Origin: Dysgonomonas mossii
GTDB taxonomy: Bacteria > Bacteroidota > Bacteroidia > Bacteroidales > Dysgonomonadaceae
Length of the DNA stretch: 64,000 nucleotides
Direction: 5' to 3'
Assembly: GCF_004569505.1 (NCBI RefSeq)
Contig: NZ_SPPK01000001.1
Span: 372,001-436,000, forward strand
This document shows, in pieces, positions 1 to 8,988 of the stretch. The translations under genes were made by a program, and so were the position numbers. A model generated the notes under the pieces. That model had not been told where the DNA came from. It saw only the letters and a program-made list of their open reading frames with translations, and ran no database searches. The stretch's first letter is position 1. Every line of letters begins with the position of its first letter.

Positions 1-231
1 ACTATAGGAAGAAAATTAATAATGAGAGTTTATAATTTATATGAAAAAGATTATCTATTATAAACGCTCTTTGATTTATTAGGTCATGAAAAGGAATTAT
101 TCTCGCATTCGTTCTCATCTATTCTTTTTAATCACAGAGTAAAAATAGTAATACGGAGTTTCTTGCGTCGTTCCTAAAGCATGTAAGAACAACGTATAGT
201 ATTAATTATTATTGACTTCTTCGAAAGAAGA

Positions 232-281
232 AAAAGTGACAAATAAAAACAACTTAAAAAGTGTCACTTTTGTCACCTTTT
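232..281. repeat. dispersed GTGACA inverted repeat, copy 1
   Basis: The left arm AAAAGTGACA (232-241) is the exact reverse complement of the right arm TGTCACTTTT (262-271). A direct repeat of the right arm, GTCACCTTTT, follows at 272-281. A further solitary TGTCACTTTT lies at 326-335. The same arm recurs in three other intergenic regions of the window (near 16.2, 31.1 and 43.0 kb). Confidence 0.75.
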
Positions 282-379
282 ATTCGTAATGTATTGATTA
301 TTTGTATTGTGCTGTTTTGTGCATTTGTCACTTTTTTACTTATATCCCGGGCTCTTATTTATTAATTGAAAGAAAACTC

Positions 380-387
380 TACCTTTG
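380..387 (+). promoter_or_regulatory. trmD promoter, -7 box
   Basis: TACCTTTG matches the Bacteroidetes TAnnTTTG element. No clear TTTG -33 box lies 19 bases upstream. Its position would start the transcript about 17 bases before the ATG at 408, which rules out an upstream non-ATG start. Confidence 0.55.
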
Positions 388-407
388 CAATTCATTTTAC
401 TATAAGT

Positions 408-1091
408 ATGCGCATAGATATAATAAGTGTTTTGCCTGAAATGTTTACAGGTCTTTTGGATTGTTCTATTCTTAAGAGAGCTCAAGACAAAAGCTTAGTA
501 GAAATAGTTGTTCACAATCTTCGTGATTATACAACAAATAAACACCGACGTGTGGATGATTATCCTTTCGGGGGCGAAGCCGGCATGGTGATGCAGATAG
601 AACCGATCGATAATGCTATTTCAGCATTAAAGGAACAACGAGTGTACGATGAAGTGATCTATACATCACCCGATGGAGAAGTCTTTGATCAGAAAATAGC
701 AAACCAAATGTCGTCGTATAACAATATTATTATCCTGTGTGGGCATTACAAAGGTATCGACTATCGCGTGCGCGAACATCTGATAACCCGTGAAATATCT
801 ATAGGTGATTATGTCCTTACAGGAGGAGAATTGGCTGCTGCTGTTATGACTGATGCTATTGTACGGCTTTTACCCGGCGCAATAGGGGATGAGCAATCGG
901 CTTTGTCAGATTCTTTTCAGGATAATTTACTTGCCCCGCCTGTTTATACACGTCCGGCAGAATATAAGGGTTGGCGTGTACCTGATATTTTGTTGTCGGG
1001 TCATCAGGCTAAGGTGGATGAATGGCGCTTGCAGCAAGCTATGGAGCGCACCGAACGTTTGCGTCCTGATTTGCTCGAAAAGAAAGATTAG
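408..1091 (+). CDS. trmD: tRNA (guanine-N1)-methyltransferase
   Basis: TrmD transfers a methyl group from S-adenosylmethionine to N1 of guanosine 37 in tRNAs that read CNN codons, which prevents +1 frameshifting. From the ATG at 408 the product is 227 residues, normal for the family. The N-terminus begins [13 protein letters not shown]. The trefoil-knot SAM-binding motifs are visible as CGHYKG (about residues 111-116) and [12 protein letters not shown] (about 132-143). The frame is open further upstream, but the promoter box at 380-387 lies inside that extension, so the ATG at 408 is preferred. The 3' end overlaps the convergent gene by 4 bases. It is a single-copy housekeeping enzyme; the identification is firm. 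Confidence 0.96.
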   Translation: MRIDIISVLPEMFTGLLDCSILKRAQDKSLVEIVVHNLRDYTTNKHRRVDDYPFGGEAGMVMQIEPIDNAISALKEQRVYDEVIYTSPDGEVFDQKIANQMSSYNNIIILCGHYKGIDYRVREHLITREISIGDYVLTGGELAAAVMTDAIVRLLPGAIGDEQSALSDSFQDNLLAPPVYTRPAEYKGWRVPDILLSGHQAKVDEWRLQQAMERTERLRPDLLEKKD

Positions 1092-1906
1092 AATATTACC
1101 CTCACCATAACGCGCTCAGTACCAGTAGTCCATTTGGCTCCGTTTTGTATCAGGCGAATGGCTTCATTGTCACAAGTTCCGCAAAGACTTTGTTTTACTT
1201 CAAATAGATATGGGCGTCCTTGTTCGTCAACTGAGAATTCAATGGCTACTTTTCCTTTTCTGTCTTTGCACGAATCATCGGTAGGTCGGCGCATTGCCGT
1301 TTTTAAGTAGGTATTGTATCTGTTATATCCACCTATTGGTTCAGGTTTCCCTTTCTTTATAGTAAGAGAAGTATTTGCTTCGTCTTTGAAGTTCTCGGGC
1401 GCATAAACCTCTACCATGCCATCATCCTCTTGTTGGGATAATACAGTCAGAGCTGCGGTATTGATAGATTCCTCTTTGTCTAGTCTGAACTTGCTTATGT
1501 TGGGTTTATATGTTTTGGTTGCTTCGGTATTGTGTTTTGCTATTACAACTATATTCTCTACATAGTATTCTTCAGGTACGTATATGTTGATAATAGAGCT
1601 CATGCCTTTATCTTGTGCCTGTAGGTCGTTAGACTCATGGTATCCGATAATCATATATCCGGCTATAGCAAAAATCACAACAGCCGCCGCTGCTACACTT
1701 TGCCATATAGGATGATGTTTCTTGATTGTTTTTGTTTTGGCATTCAGGCGTTCGTGTATATTGTTGATACTTGCCAAGTGATCATCGTCGATACTGTCGA
1801 AACCTTCTATAGCCTCATACATAAACGGATCTTTCATCGAATCTTTTTCGATCCGATGAGCATCAACGCCTTTCCTTTGTCCTTTTATGTAATCTAAAAA
1901 ATTCAT
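1088..1906 (-). CDS. membrane protein with C-terminal TonB-like domain, probable anti-sigma partner
   Basis: This 272-residue protein has a cytoplasmic N-terminus of about 68 residues and one membrane segment (about 69-88, [20 protein letters not shown]). A periplasmic linker follows, ending in a TonB C-terminal-type domain (about 190-272, with [20 protein letters not shown]). It has two Cys in the TonB-like part (LCGTC). Its start codon overlaps the stop codon of the ECF sigma factor upstream, so the two are translationally coupled. Seen: single-pass topology plus the sigma neighbour. Known: ECF operons usually encode a single-pass anti-sigma factor. Inferred: it holds the sigma factor and senses an envelope signal through the TonB-like domain. 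No classical zinc anti-sigma motif (HxxxCxxC) is visible, so the role is provisional. Confidence 0.7.
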   Translation of the reverse strand: MNFLDYIKGQRKGVDAHRIEKDSMKDPFMYEAIEGFDSIDDDHLASINNIHERLNAKTKTIKKHHPIWQSVAAAAVVIFAIAGYMIIGYHESNDLQAQDKGMSSIINIYVPEEYYVENIVVIAKHNTEATKTYKPNISKFRLDKEESINTAALTVLSQQEDDGMVEVYAPENFKDEANTSLTIKKGKPEPIGGYNRYNTYLKTAMRRPTDDSCKDRKGKVAIEFSVDEQGRPYLFEVKQSLCGTCDNEAIRLIQNGAKWTTGTERVMVRVIF

Positions 1907-2478
1907 TCTTTCAGGTTTTTCTCAATGCAGATTTTTAAATTCCTTTTTCCGTTTTGGATATAACTTTTTACACTCTTCAGATGAAATCCTGTTTCATCCA
2001 CGATCTCAGCATAGGATTTGTCTTCGTAGAAGAACTTCTCCACTGATATGCGCTGAGGCTCGGGCAGCTGCTCCAAGCATTTGTTCAACGCATCTTCTTT
2101 TTCTTCATTCGCATTCTCGCTTAATAGATCCAAAATAGGTTCAGATTCCATAAGTTGAGAGTCGAAATTTACTATAATTTCTCTTTTATTTTCTTTTAAA
2201 ATGTGAAAACAGTGATTTTTAACAACACTATACAGCCAGTTCTTAAAAATCTTTATTTCATAGCCCTGTATTTTCTGAGAGAGGTTCTCAAATATATCTA
2301 TTACAGCGTCTTGCGATTGTTCGGTGTTTTGCAGATACTTCAGGCACAACCCATAGATGAGAGGTATGTAGCGTTCGTAAAGCTGTTGGAAATATTCAGC
2401 TTTACTCGTATCTTTAAACAGTGACAAAAGTTCTTCGTCACTATACTCCTTTCTCTTATGCAGACTAAAAAAACGCAA
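1903..2478 (-). CDS. ECF-family RNA polymerase sigma-70 factor
   Basis: The product is about 191 residues. It has a sigma region 2 (QQLYERYIPLIYGLCLKYL and the following DAVIDIFENL segment) and a C-terminal region 4 helix-turn-helix (LPEPQRISVEKFFYEDKSYAEI, then KSVKSYIQNGKRNL). There is no region 1.1 or 3, as in ECF factors. No early ATG exists in frame. The frame opens at a GTG at 2496, but that base is the last base of a well-formed promoter -7 box (2496-2503). A TTG at 2478 is therefore the more likely start, although this is uncertain. It is coupled by a 4-base overlap to the TonB-domain membrane protein downstream. The regulon cannot be read from the sequence. Confidence 0.85.
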   Translation of the reverse strand: MRFFSLHKRKEYSDEELLSLFKDTSKAEYFQQLYERYIPLIYGLCLKYLQNTEQSQDAVIDIFENLSQKIQGYEIKIFKNWLYSVVKNHCFHILKENKREIIVNFDSQLMESEPILDLLSENANEEKEDALNKCLEQLPEPQRISVEKFFYEDKSYAEIVDETGFHLKSVKSYIQNGKRNLKICIEKNLKE

Positions 2479-2495
2479 GGCAATTATTTTTATCA

Positions 2496-2526
2496 CAAAA
2501 CTACAAGAATTTGGTTAAAATCCAAA
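2496..2526 (-). promoter_or_regulatory. promoter of ECF sigma operon
   Basis: On the minus strand a TTTG -33 box (2523-2526) is followed after 19 bases by TAGTTTTG (2496-2503). This matches the Bacteroidetes primary-sigma promoter in both boxes and spacing. It implies a transcript starting near 2492. Confidence 0.7.
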
Positions 2527-2589
2527 TAAATGATCCCTTTAACTACTTTGTCATAATATTATCTATTTGCTAATAAATGTAATATTAAA

Positions 2590-2620
2590 TTGTTGGGGTA
2601 GTTAATTTTATGTATTTTTG
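2590..2620 (+). promoter_or_regulatory. promoter of the winged-helix gene
   Basis: TATTTTTG at 2613-2620 is a perfect -7 box, with TTG at 2590-2592 about 20 bases upstream. The leader to the ATG at 2667 is about 43 bases. Confidence 0.6.
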
Positions 2621-2666
2621 TAAGTGATAATTAATGATGAGTTTAATTTTTTAACTTACACCCATT

Positions 2667-2864
2667 ATGAAAGAAAAAATTGGAACAAATGCAGGAATCA
2701 TTTGGACTTATCTTGATGCGGAAGGTAGTAAATCTTTAAAGGAAATCAAGAAAGCCTGCAAACTTACAGAAAAAGACATGTATGCAGCTCTTGGCTGGCT
2801 AGCCAGAGAAGGGAAAATTGCGTTTAACGAATTAAAGGACGACTTACAAGTCGTTTTGCTTTGA
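2667..2864 (+). CDS. small winged helix-turn-helix protein (DUF2582 type)
   Basis: The 65-residue protein is a compact winged-helix fold: an N-terminal helix (GTNAGIIWTYLDAEG), a helix-turn-helix (SLKEIKKACKLTEKDMYAALGWL) and a short hairpin wing (GKIAFNELKDDLQVVL). It matches the short winged-helix proteins common in Bacteroidales (DUF2582), whose targets are unknown. It is monocistronic, with its own promoter and a strong terminator immediately after. It probably binds DNA, but this is inference from the fold. Confidence 0.85.
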   Translation: MKEKIGTNAGIIWTYLDAEGSKSLKEIKKACKLTEKDMYAALGWLAREGKIAFNELKDDLQVVLL

Positions 2865-2884
2865 AAGACCTAAACAAGCTTACA

Positions 2885-2935
2885 AAAGAGGGGTGCTTAT
2901 TACATATAGTAAGTGCCCCTCTTTGTTTTTTTTCG
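2885..2935 (+). terminator. intrinsic terminator
   Basis: AAAGAGGGG near 2885-2893 pairs with CCCCTCTTT near 2917-2925. The stem extends inward through GU pairs (TGCTTATTAC with GTAAGTG) and is followed by a T-rich run to 2932. It ends transcription of the winged-helix gene. Confidence 0.8.
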
Positions 2936-2973
2936 GTATAATGTATTTTTCAATAATTAAGGAGCGTAATAAT

Positions 2974-3004
2974 TTTGTTAATTCGTTGGTATTATCTATT
3001 TTTG
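2974..3004 (+). promoter_or_regulatory. promoter of the coiled-coil/zapA/rny cluster
   Basis: TTTG (2974-2977), a 19-base spacer and TATTTTTG (2997-3004) form an ideal Bacteroidetes promoter. The start codon follows at 3025, about 17 bases after the predicted start site. Confidence 0.75.
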
Positions 3005-3024
3005 TGTAGCATTTTGGCTATTAT

Positions 3025-3321
3025 ATGACTGAAAATGATGAAAAACTTCTTGCCGAGTTTGAGATAAGAATGAGGCAGTTAATGTATCTCTGTGATATGC
3101 TTAAAGAGGAAAATGCACAGATGAAGCAGGAATTGAAGCAAAAAGAAACAGCGATAGAAGCATTATCATTAAAGTTGGATGCGTTAAATGCTAAATATGA
3201 CAATTTGAAGTTTGCAAAATCTTTTTCATCAGCAGACCCAGAGGAGAGGATGAATGCTAAAAAACGGTTGTCGAAATTAGTGCGAGATGTAGATAAATGT
3301 ATCACCATGCTGAAAGCGTAA
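3025..3321 (+). CDS. small coiled-coil protein upstream of zapA
   Basis: This 98-residue protein is almost entirely predicted coiled coil, rich in E, K, L and Q, with no signal peptide or membrane segment. It ends in a short basic segment (AKKRLSKLVRDVDKCITML). It lies 15 bases upstream of zapA in the same orientation. The context suggests a cytoplasmic division-associated coiled coil, possibly analogous to ZapB, but sequence identity to ZapB is not evident. The assignment is by position only. Confidence 0.75.
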   Translation: MTENDEKLLAEFEIRMRQLMYLCDMLKEENAQMKQELKQKETAIEALSLKLDALNAKYDNLKFAKSFSSADPEERMNAKKRLSKLVRDVDKCITMLKA

Positions 3322-3336
3322 AAGAAAAATGATGTT

Positions 3337-3642
3337 ATGGATGAGCATTTAATTATTAATCTACGAGTGGCTGATATGAGATACCCTCTTCGTATAAAAC
3401 GTAGAGATGAGGAAGTTTATCGTAGAGCTGCAGACGAAATAGATTATAAGTTAGTACAATATAAAAATTATTTTACAGGAGTTTCTACTCAGCCGTTGAG
3501 GGATGTCGACTATATGGCAATGACATCAATTCAGGCAGTGGCAGAGAAAGTTGAACATCAACTGCGAGCCGAAACTTTCGAGCATAGAATCCAAAGTTTG
3601 ACAAATGAACTGGATGAATATTTGAAAGCGCAGGTAAAGTAA
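3337..3642 (+). CDS. zapA: cell division protein ZapA
   Basis: ZapA binds and bundles FtsZ filaments at the division ring. The 101-residue product has the family layout: an N-terminal globular domain (LIINLRVADMRYPLRI, then DEEVYRRAADEIDYKL) and a C-terminal coiled coil (about 60-100). The length is typical. It is followed by rny after about 115 bases. The gene begins ATGGATGAGC, 15 bases after the preceding stop, so it is probably co-transcribed with it. Confidence 0.85.
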   Translation: MDEHLIINLRVADMRYPLRIKRRDEEVYRRAADEIDYKLVQYKNYFTGVSTQPLRDVDYMAMTSIQAVAEKVEHQLRAETFEHRIQSLTNELDEYLKAQVK

Positions 3643-3756
3643 AGTTTTAAATTGATGATATATAAAGCACTAATTTCAGATATGAGATAAGTTTCATATT
3701 TGGGTTGGTGTTTTTTTGTTTATTGAATATAAGTTTTTATCAAAGAAAAATAGAAT

Positions 3757-5286
3757 ATGGATATATTATTGTATGGAATTACCTTTCTTGTTGGAGCAAT
3801 ACTGACTTGGGTGGTTTTGAATTTTATGGCGAATTCAAAATTCAAACGTCAAGTAAAAGAGGCGGAACAAGAAGCAGAGGTGATCAAGAAAAATAAACTA
3901 CTTGAAGTAAAAGAGCAGGCTTTACAGATGAAGTCTGAATTTGAAAAGCAAGTGAATAGTAGGAACTCGAAACTGCAAGCTGCTGAGGCTAAGATTAAGC
4001 AACGAGAATTAAGTTTGACCCAGAAGCAGGAAGAGCTTCAACGCAAGCGTAGCGAGGTAGATACAATCAAAACTAATCTAGAGGCTCAATTAGAGGTGAT
4101 AGATAAGAAAAAGCAAGATCTGGATAAGCTTCACAAACAAGAGGTGGAAAGGCTTGAGGCGTTGTCGGGATTGTCGGCAGAAGAAGTGAAGGAAAAACTG
4201 GTAGAAGCTTTGAAAGATGAGGCTCAGTCTCATGCTCAGTCTTATATCAGTGAGATAATGGAAGAGGCTAAAATGACAGCTAATAAAGAAGCTAAGAAGA
4301 TTGTTATCCAATCTATTCAGCGTGTGGCAACAGAGACTGCAATTGAAAATGCCATAACAGTATTCCATATAGAATCTGACGAAATAAAAGGTCGTATAAT
4401 CGGACGTGAAGGACGTAATATTCGTGCATTAGAGGCGGCTACAGGGATTGAAATCGTAGTTGATGATACTCCGGAAGCAATTGTTCTTTCAGGATTTGAT
4501 CCTGTGAGACGTGAGGTTGCACGTTTAGCTTTGCATCAGTTGGTTGCAGACGGACGTATTCACCCGGCACGTATTGAGGAGGTTGTAGCCAAAGTGAGAA
4601 AGCAAATCGAAGAAGAAATAATAGAAACAGGAAAACGTACAACTATTGACTTAGGTATACATGGTTTGCACCCAGAGTTGATACGCTTAGTTGGTAAGAT
4701 GAAGTATCGTTCATCTTATGGACAGAACCTGTTGCAGCATGCTCGTGAAACTGCTAATCTTTGTGCGATTATGGCATCCGAGCTAGGATTGAATGTGAAA
4801 AAAGCAAAAAGAGCCGGATTGTTACACGATATAGGTAAAGTTCCAGATGATGAACCGGAACTTCCACACGCTTTGCTTGGTATGAAGTTGGCTGAAAAAT
4901 ATAAAGAAAAAGCCGACGTTTGTAACGCGATAGGATCTCACCACGATGAAGTGGAAATGACAAGCTTATTGGCACCTATCGTGCAAGTTTGTGATGCTAT
5001 ATCTGGTGCTCGTCCTGGTGCTCGTCGTGAAATTGTTGAGGCTTATATCAAACGTTTGAATGATCTGGAGCAATTAGCTCTTTCGTATCCGGGCGTATTG
5101 AAAACTTATGCTATTCAGGCTGGTCGTGAGTTGAGAGTTATAGTTGGAGCAGATAAGATTGATGATGTGGAAACTGAAAAACTGTCTGCAGATATCGCTA
5201 AACGTATTCAGGATGAGATGACTTATCCGGGACAAGTGAAAATCACTGTCATTCGTGAAACCCGTGCAGTAAGTTATGCTAAATAA
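3757..5286 (+). CDS. rny: ribonuclease Y
   Basis: RNase Y is a membrane-anchored endoribonuclease that initiates mRNA decay. The 509-residue product has the full architecture. It starts with an N-terminal membrane helix (about 3-25, [18 protein letters not shown]) and a long coiled coil (about 28-170). A KH RNA-binding domain follows (about 200-265, with [15 protein letters not shown]), and then an HD metal-phosphohydrolase domain (about 325-420) with HARE, LLHDIGK and a later SHHDE. Length and residues are normal. A terminator follows at once, so it closes the zapA cluster. Confidence 0.97.
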   Translation: MDILLYGITFLVGAILTWVVLNFMANSKFKRQVKEAEQEAEVIKKNKLLEVKEQALQMKSEFEKQVNSRNSKLQAAEAKIKQRELSLTQKQEELQRKRSEVDTIKTNLEAQLEVIDKKKQDLDKLHKQEVERLEALSGLSAEEVKEKLVEALKDEAQSHAQSYISEIMEEAKMTANKEAKKIVIQSIQRVATETAIENAITVFHIESDEIKGRIIGREGRNIRALEAATGIEIVVDDTPEAIVLSGFDPVRREVARLALHQLVADGRIHPARIEEVVAKVRKQIEEEIIETGKRTTIDLGIHGLHPELIRLVGKMKYRSSYGQNLLQHARETANLCAIMASELGLNVKKAKRAGLLHDIGKVPDDEPELPHALLGMKLAEKYKEKADVCNAIGSHHDEVEMTSLLAPIVQVCDAISGARPGARREIVEAYIKRLNDLEQLALSYPGVLKTYAIQAGRELRVIVGADKIDDVETEKLSADIAKRIQDEMTYPGQVKITVIRETRAVSYAK

Positions 5287-5311
5287 TAAATTAGACTTAA
5301 GATTATAAATG

Positions 5312-5340
5312 AAGGGAGCTTTTTCGCTCCCTTTGTTGTT
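5312..5340 (+). terminator. rny terminator
   Basis: An AAGGGAGC / GCTCCCTT stem (5312-5333) has a short T-rich loop and is followed by a T-rich tail. Confidence 0.85.
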
Positions 5341-5471
5341 TTTATAGTGTTACGGGGTGGAGGGCTAGTTATATATACTTTCTGATTGTATAGCAGGATT
5401 GACTAATGAGTGAGGTATATGTGAAAAATATTTTAAATGTAATACTGTAAAACAAATAGCTCAATGATAGT

Positions 5472-5503
5472 TTTGAGGATAAAAGTTATTTTGTTTACTT
5501 TTG
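5472..5503 (+). promoter_or_regulatory. promoter of the D-lactate dehydrogenase cluster
   Basis: TTTG (5472-5475), a 20-base spacer and TACTTTTG (5496-5503) match the Bacteroidetes promoter. The start codon is at 5539. Confidence 0.7.
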
Positions 5504-5538
5504 TGACTTAGTGTTATAAGAAATAAAAAAATAAAATC

Positions 5539-6546
5539 ATGGCGTACAAAATCGCAGTTTTTGATGCAAAACCATATGACAGAGTTACTTTTGATAGAGT
5601 AAATGAGAAATATGGATTCGAACTAACATATCACAAAGAACATCTCGATATAAATAATGTTGTGCTGGCTAACGGTGCAGATGCTGTATGTATTTTTGTT
5701 AATGCTGTCGTTGATTCAGACGTTGTAGCAAAATTGAAATCATATGGAATTAATCTGATAGCATTACGTTGTGCCGGTTTCAATAATGTAGATATTTTGG
5801 CTGCTGAAAAGCATGGAGTAAAGGTGGTACGTGTACCCGATTATTCTCCGCATGCTATTGCTGAACATACTTTGGCTTTGATGCTTTGTCTTAACCGCAA
5901 AGTTCATCGTGCTTTTTTACGAACACGCGACGGAAACTTTTCTCTTGTCGGATTCGAAGGTTTTGATATGTACGGAAAGACTGTTGGTGTGATCGGTACA
6001 GGCAAGATTGGTAAGGTAGCTATAGGTTTGTTCAAAGGTTTAGGAATGAATGTGCTGGCTTATGATCTGTATCCTGATAATGCTTTTGCCGAAGCAGAAG
6101 GTATTAAATATGTTACTTTGGATGAGTTGTATGCCAATTCTGATATAATTACCTTGCATTGCCCGTTGACAAAGGAAACAGAGTATCTCATCTGCGATGA
6201 ATCTATCAACAAAATGAAAGACGGCGTGATGATTGTTAATACAGGTAGAGGAAAGTTGATTCATACAAGACATCTGATTGATGGATTGTTAAGCCGAAAG
6301 ATTGGCTATGCCGGATTAGATGTATATGAAGAAGAAGGAGCATACTTCTACGAAGACCACTCTGATGCTGTGATGACAGATGATGTATTGGCTCGACTTT
6401 TGTCTTTTAACAATGTGATAGTAACTTCGCATCAGGCATTCTTTACTCAGGAGGCGATGGAGAATATCGCAAATACTACAATGAATAGTATTTCTGATTT
6501 CTTTGCAGGCAAAGAACTTAAAAACCAAGTAGTTTATAAAGCGTAA
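5539..6546 (+). CDS. ldhA: D-lactate dehydrogenase (D-2-hydroxyacid dehydrogenase family)
   Basis: The enzyme reduces pyruvate to D-lactate with NADH, a fermentation outlet. At 335 residues it has the usual length. The Rossmann motif GVIGTGKIG lies near residues 151-159. The catalytic Arg is in NTGRG (about 237), the catalytic Glu in the DVYEEEG segment, and the catalytic His in TSHQAF (about 298). The N-terminal substrate domain contains LRCAGFNNVD. The C-terminal context resembles LdhA rather than phosphoglycerate dehydrogenase because no ACT domain is present. Only 24 bases separate it from the amidase gene, so they may share a transcript. Exact substrate specificity cannot be proven from sequence. 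Confidence 0.9.
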   Translation: MAYKIAVFDAKPYDRVTFDRVNEKYGFELTYHKEHLDINNVVLANGADAVCIFVNAVVDSDVVAKLKSYGINLIALRCAGFNNVDILAAEKHGVKVVRVPDYSPHAIAEHTLALMLCLNRKVHRAFLRTRDGNFSLVGFEGFDMYGKTVGVIGTGKIGKVAIGLFKGLGMNVLAYDLYPDNAFAEAEGIKYVTLDELYANSDIITLHCPLTKETEYLICDESINKMKDGVMIVNTGRGKLIHTRHLIDGLLSRKIGYAGLDVYEEEGAYFYEDHSDAVMTDDVLARLLSFNNVIVTSHQAFFTQEAMENIANTTMNSISDFFAGKELKNQVVYKA

Positions 6547-6570
6547 CTTTATACATCGATTAATTTCCTT

Positions 6571-7740
6571 ATGAACAAAGTTTTGAGTCTTCTTATTTTG
6601 CTCTTTATTGCAAATGTAACTTATGCAATAGACTCAAGATTTGTTGTAGTAATTGATGCCGGGCACGGAGGAAAAGATACCGGGGCAACCAGAGGTGGAT
6701 ATAAAGAGAAAGATATAAATCTTGGAGTTGTCTTAGCTTTAGGTCAATTGATAGAGCGAAATCATAAAGATGTAAAAGTTGTATATACTCGAAAATCAGA
6801 TGTTTTTGTAGATCTTGATAAAAGAGCTGATATAGCAAATAAGGCTAAAGCTAATTTATTTATCTCGGTTCATACCAACTCTACAGCAGCAAAGTCAACT
6901 TCAGTATCGGGTGCTGATACTTATATTTTGGGGTTGGCTCGTAGTGAAGAAAACCTACAAGTTGCCAAGCGGGAAAACTCTGTGATATTATTAGAAGATA
7001 ATTACAAAACCAAATATGAGGGCTTTGATCCTAATTCGCCCGAATCGTATATTATTTTTGAATTCATGACGAACACCTTTATGGAGCAAAGTCTACAATT
7101 TGCTTCTTTTGTTCAGTCTGATTTTAGGAATGTAGCAAAGCGAGTGGATAGAGGGGTTCGTCAGGCCGGATTTTTGGTGTTAAGAAAAACAAGTGCTCCG
7201 AGTGTGTTGATTGAGCTAGGTTTTATAAATAATCAATCGGAGGCACAGTTTTTATCAACAAAGTCAGGACAACAGTCGATGGCTACAGCTATATACTCCG
7301 GTTTTAGAAAATACAAACGTGACTTTGATAAAAAACAAGGGAAATTAGTTGTAGGATCTACAGAAGTAGAAGATATTAGTTTTGATGATGTAGAAGAAGA
7401 AACGATAACCGTTAAGAATGATCAGAATGAAGACAGGATATCTCAAGTGTCAGTTTCTGAAAAAGTAAGAAACAATACTGCGTCATCAAATAAAAAAATA
7501 GAAAAAGATCAAATAGAATATAGAGTGCAGTTTCTTGTATCGCCTCGCAAGTTATCTGGAAATTCACCGGCTCTGAAGGGATTGTCTCCCGTGTCTTTTT
7601 ATAAAGATGGTAGTGTGTATAGATATACATACGGTTCAACTACCAATTTTAATGAAATAACAAAGATACAGAATCAGGTAAGGTTGAAATTTAAAGATGC
7701 ATTTGTTATAAGAATGAAGAATGGGAAGCGTATAAAGTAA
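6571..7740 (+). CDS. secreted N-acetylmuramoyl-L-alanine amidase (Amidase_3)
   Basis: This zinc amidase cleaves the bond between MurNAc and L-alanine in peptidoglycan. The 389-residue protein has a signal peptide (MNKVLSLLILLFIANVTYA). The Amidase_3 domain (about 24-250) carries zinc ligands in DAGHGG (His 32), KEKD (Glu about 48) and SVHTN (His about 100), plus the catalytic Glu in LIELGF (about 215). A low-complexity acidic linker (about 265-310) leads to a C-terminal SPOR-like segment (about 313-385) that may direct it to septal peptidoglycan. The MCE gene follows after 38 bases, an arrangement I know from other Bacteroidales, which suggests an envelope operon. Confidence 0.92.
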   Translation: MNKVLSLLILLFIANVTYAIDSRFVVVIDAGHGGKDTGATRGGYKEKDINLGVVLALGQLIERNHKDVKVVYTRKSDVFVDLDKRADIANKAKANLFISVHTNSTAAKSTSVSGADTYILGLARSEENLQVAKRENSVILLEDNYKTKYEGFDPNSPESYIIFEFMTNTFMEQSLQFASFVQSDFRNVAKRVDRGVRQAGFLVLRKTSAPSVLIELGFINNQSEAQFLSTKSGQQSMATAIYSGFRKYKRDFDKKQGKLVVGSTEVEDISFDDVEEETITVKNDQNEDRISQVSVSEKVRNNTASSNKKIEKDQIEYRVQFLVSPRKLSGNSPALKGLSPVSFYKDGSVYRYTYGSTTNFNEITKIQNQVRLKFKDAFVIRMKNGKRIK

Positions 7741-7778
7741 TAAGCACCGGATTAACTAACATACAATAGAGATACATT

Positions 7779-8666
7779 ATGGGTAAAATATCTAAAGAAG
7801 TAAAAATAGGCATGGCTTTTGTAATTGCAATATTTATATTGTATTACGGAATCAGTTTCTTGAAAGGAATTAACTTGTTCAGGCCATCTAATTCGTATAT
7901 GGTAGTTTTTGACGATGTTGCCGGATTAACACAGGCTACACCGGTAACTCTAAACGGTTATCCGATCGGTTTGGTATCTTCTATGAAGTTGGATACAGAA
8001 CACGGAAATCGTATCATTACTTATTTGGATATGAACAAAGGAGTGCAACTACCTAAAGGTAGTAAAATGATATTAGATGTATCTATGTTGGGCTCTGCCA
8101 CAATAATTGTTAAAGAAAGCGATAATAAGACAGAGTTTATTTCCCCTTCGGACACTATAATTGGCATTCGAAATAAAGGCATGCTGGATGCTGCAGGGGG
8201 GATGATCCCTCAAATACAGAATCTCATGCCGAAGATAGATTCTATTTTGACCGGTATAAATGTGCTGGTCAATAATCCTGCTTTATCTCAATCTTTGTCT
8301 GATGTGAATCAAATAACAGGAGATTTAGCTAAAACAACAAAACAGCTGAATGTAATGATGGCAGCATTAAATAAAGATGTGCCTACAATTACCGGAAACC
8401 TTAGTCAGGCCTCAACCGATTTTGCTACTATGTCGAAACAATTTAACCAAATTGATTTGGCTTCTACTTATAAGTCTGTTGATGCAACCGTGAAAAGCTT
8501 AGAAAATCTTTCAGCAAAAATGAATTCGAAAGATGGATCTATTGGTCTGTTGCTGAATGATAGACAACTCTATGATAGTATTGTCAATACCATGAGTAAC
8601 GCATCTCTGCTTCTTAAAGACGTAAAAGAAAACCCTTCCCGTTATATTAATGTCAAGGTGTTTTAA
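7779..8666 (+). CDS. MCE-domain lipid transport protein (MlaD type)
   Basis: MCE proteins form rings that carry lipids between the two membranes. The 295-residue product has an N-terminal membrane anchor (about 10-30, IGMAFVIAIFILYYGISFL), then an MCE domain (about 38-115, with SYMVVFDDVAGLTQATPVTLNGYPIG). A helical tail follows (about 150-280) that probably packs under the ring. It has one MCE domain, as in MlaD. No MlaE permease or MlaF ATPase is adjacent, so those partners must be encoded elsewhere. It is likely co-transcribed with the amidase gene. Confidence 0.88.
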   Translation: MGKISKEVKIGMAFVIAIFILYYGISFLKGINLFRPSNSYMVVFDDVAGLTQATPVTLNGYPIGLVSSMKLDTEHGNRIITYLDMNKGVQLPKGSKMILDVSMLGSATIIVKESDNKTEFISPSDTIIGIRNKGMLDAAGGMIPQIQNLMPKIDSILTGINVLVNNPALSQSLSDVNQITGDLAKTTKQLNVMMAALNKDVPTITGNLSQASTDFATMSKQFNQIDLASTYKSVDATVKSLENLSAKMNSKDGSIGLLLNDRQLYDSIVNTMSNASLLLKDVKENPSRYINVKVF

Positions 8667-8988
8667 GGTCATTGTTTAGAATTATTCTAAATAAGCAAAA
8701 AACATTATTTTTTGTAAAGGTGTAACACGAATGCTTTCTGAGAGATATTTCGGAATTGTTAAAATTTTGTTACATTTCATTATTGGCTACTAAGGTCTTG
8801 ATTTAGATAGGCTTTTGAAGGTACTTCCCCTCTGATTGGGTTAAAGCTCTATAAGTAGTTGATATTAAGTGAGATGCTTGCTTGTAAGGAATTCCAAATT
8901 TATACCCACTTTTTTTTATTGAAAATATTTTAGAAATTTACATTCGGAAGCAATTAATAAATATTCAAATTCATATTAAATAACGTAA
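8667..8988. other. intergenic region upstream of dnaA
   Basis: This 322-base AT-rich gap has no open frame of note. I looked for the DnaA box TTATNCACA on both strands and found only a weak TTATACCCA near 8901, so there is no support for an origin here. A candidate dnaA promoter is TTG (8919-8921), 17 bases, then TACATTCG (8939-8946). Confidence 0.5.

Larger units (their letters stand above)
1..407. other. non-coding leader region upstream of trmD
   Basis: No gene is supported here. The stretch is AT-rich. The only early open frame is a 13-codon one at 22-63 without supporting signals. The notable content is a GTGAC/GTCAC inverted repeat at 232-281 and another TGTCACTTTT at 326-335, both members of a dispersed repeat family annotated separately. 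A TAnnTTTG promoter box lies at 380-387. Whatever gene lies to the left ends outside the window. Confidence 0.6.

Noticed and set aside
22-63. Short 13-codon open frame near the left edge
   Set aside because: It is too short, with no promoter box, no amino-acid run and no downstream switch to suggest a leader peptide.
366-407. Longer trmD reading beginning before 408
   Set aside because: The extension contains the promoter -7 box, and the ATG at 408 gives the normal TrmD N-terminus.
3643-3756. Possible 6S RNA between zapA and rny
   Set aside because: The gap is only about 114 bases and shows no long bulged hairpin; 6S RNA is usually about 180 bases.
8667-8988. Possible replication origin next to dnaA
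   Set aside because: No cluster of DnaA boxes or AT-rich iterons was found on either strand; only one weak box-like sequence is present.
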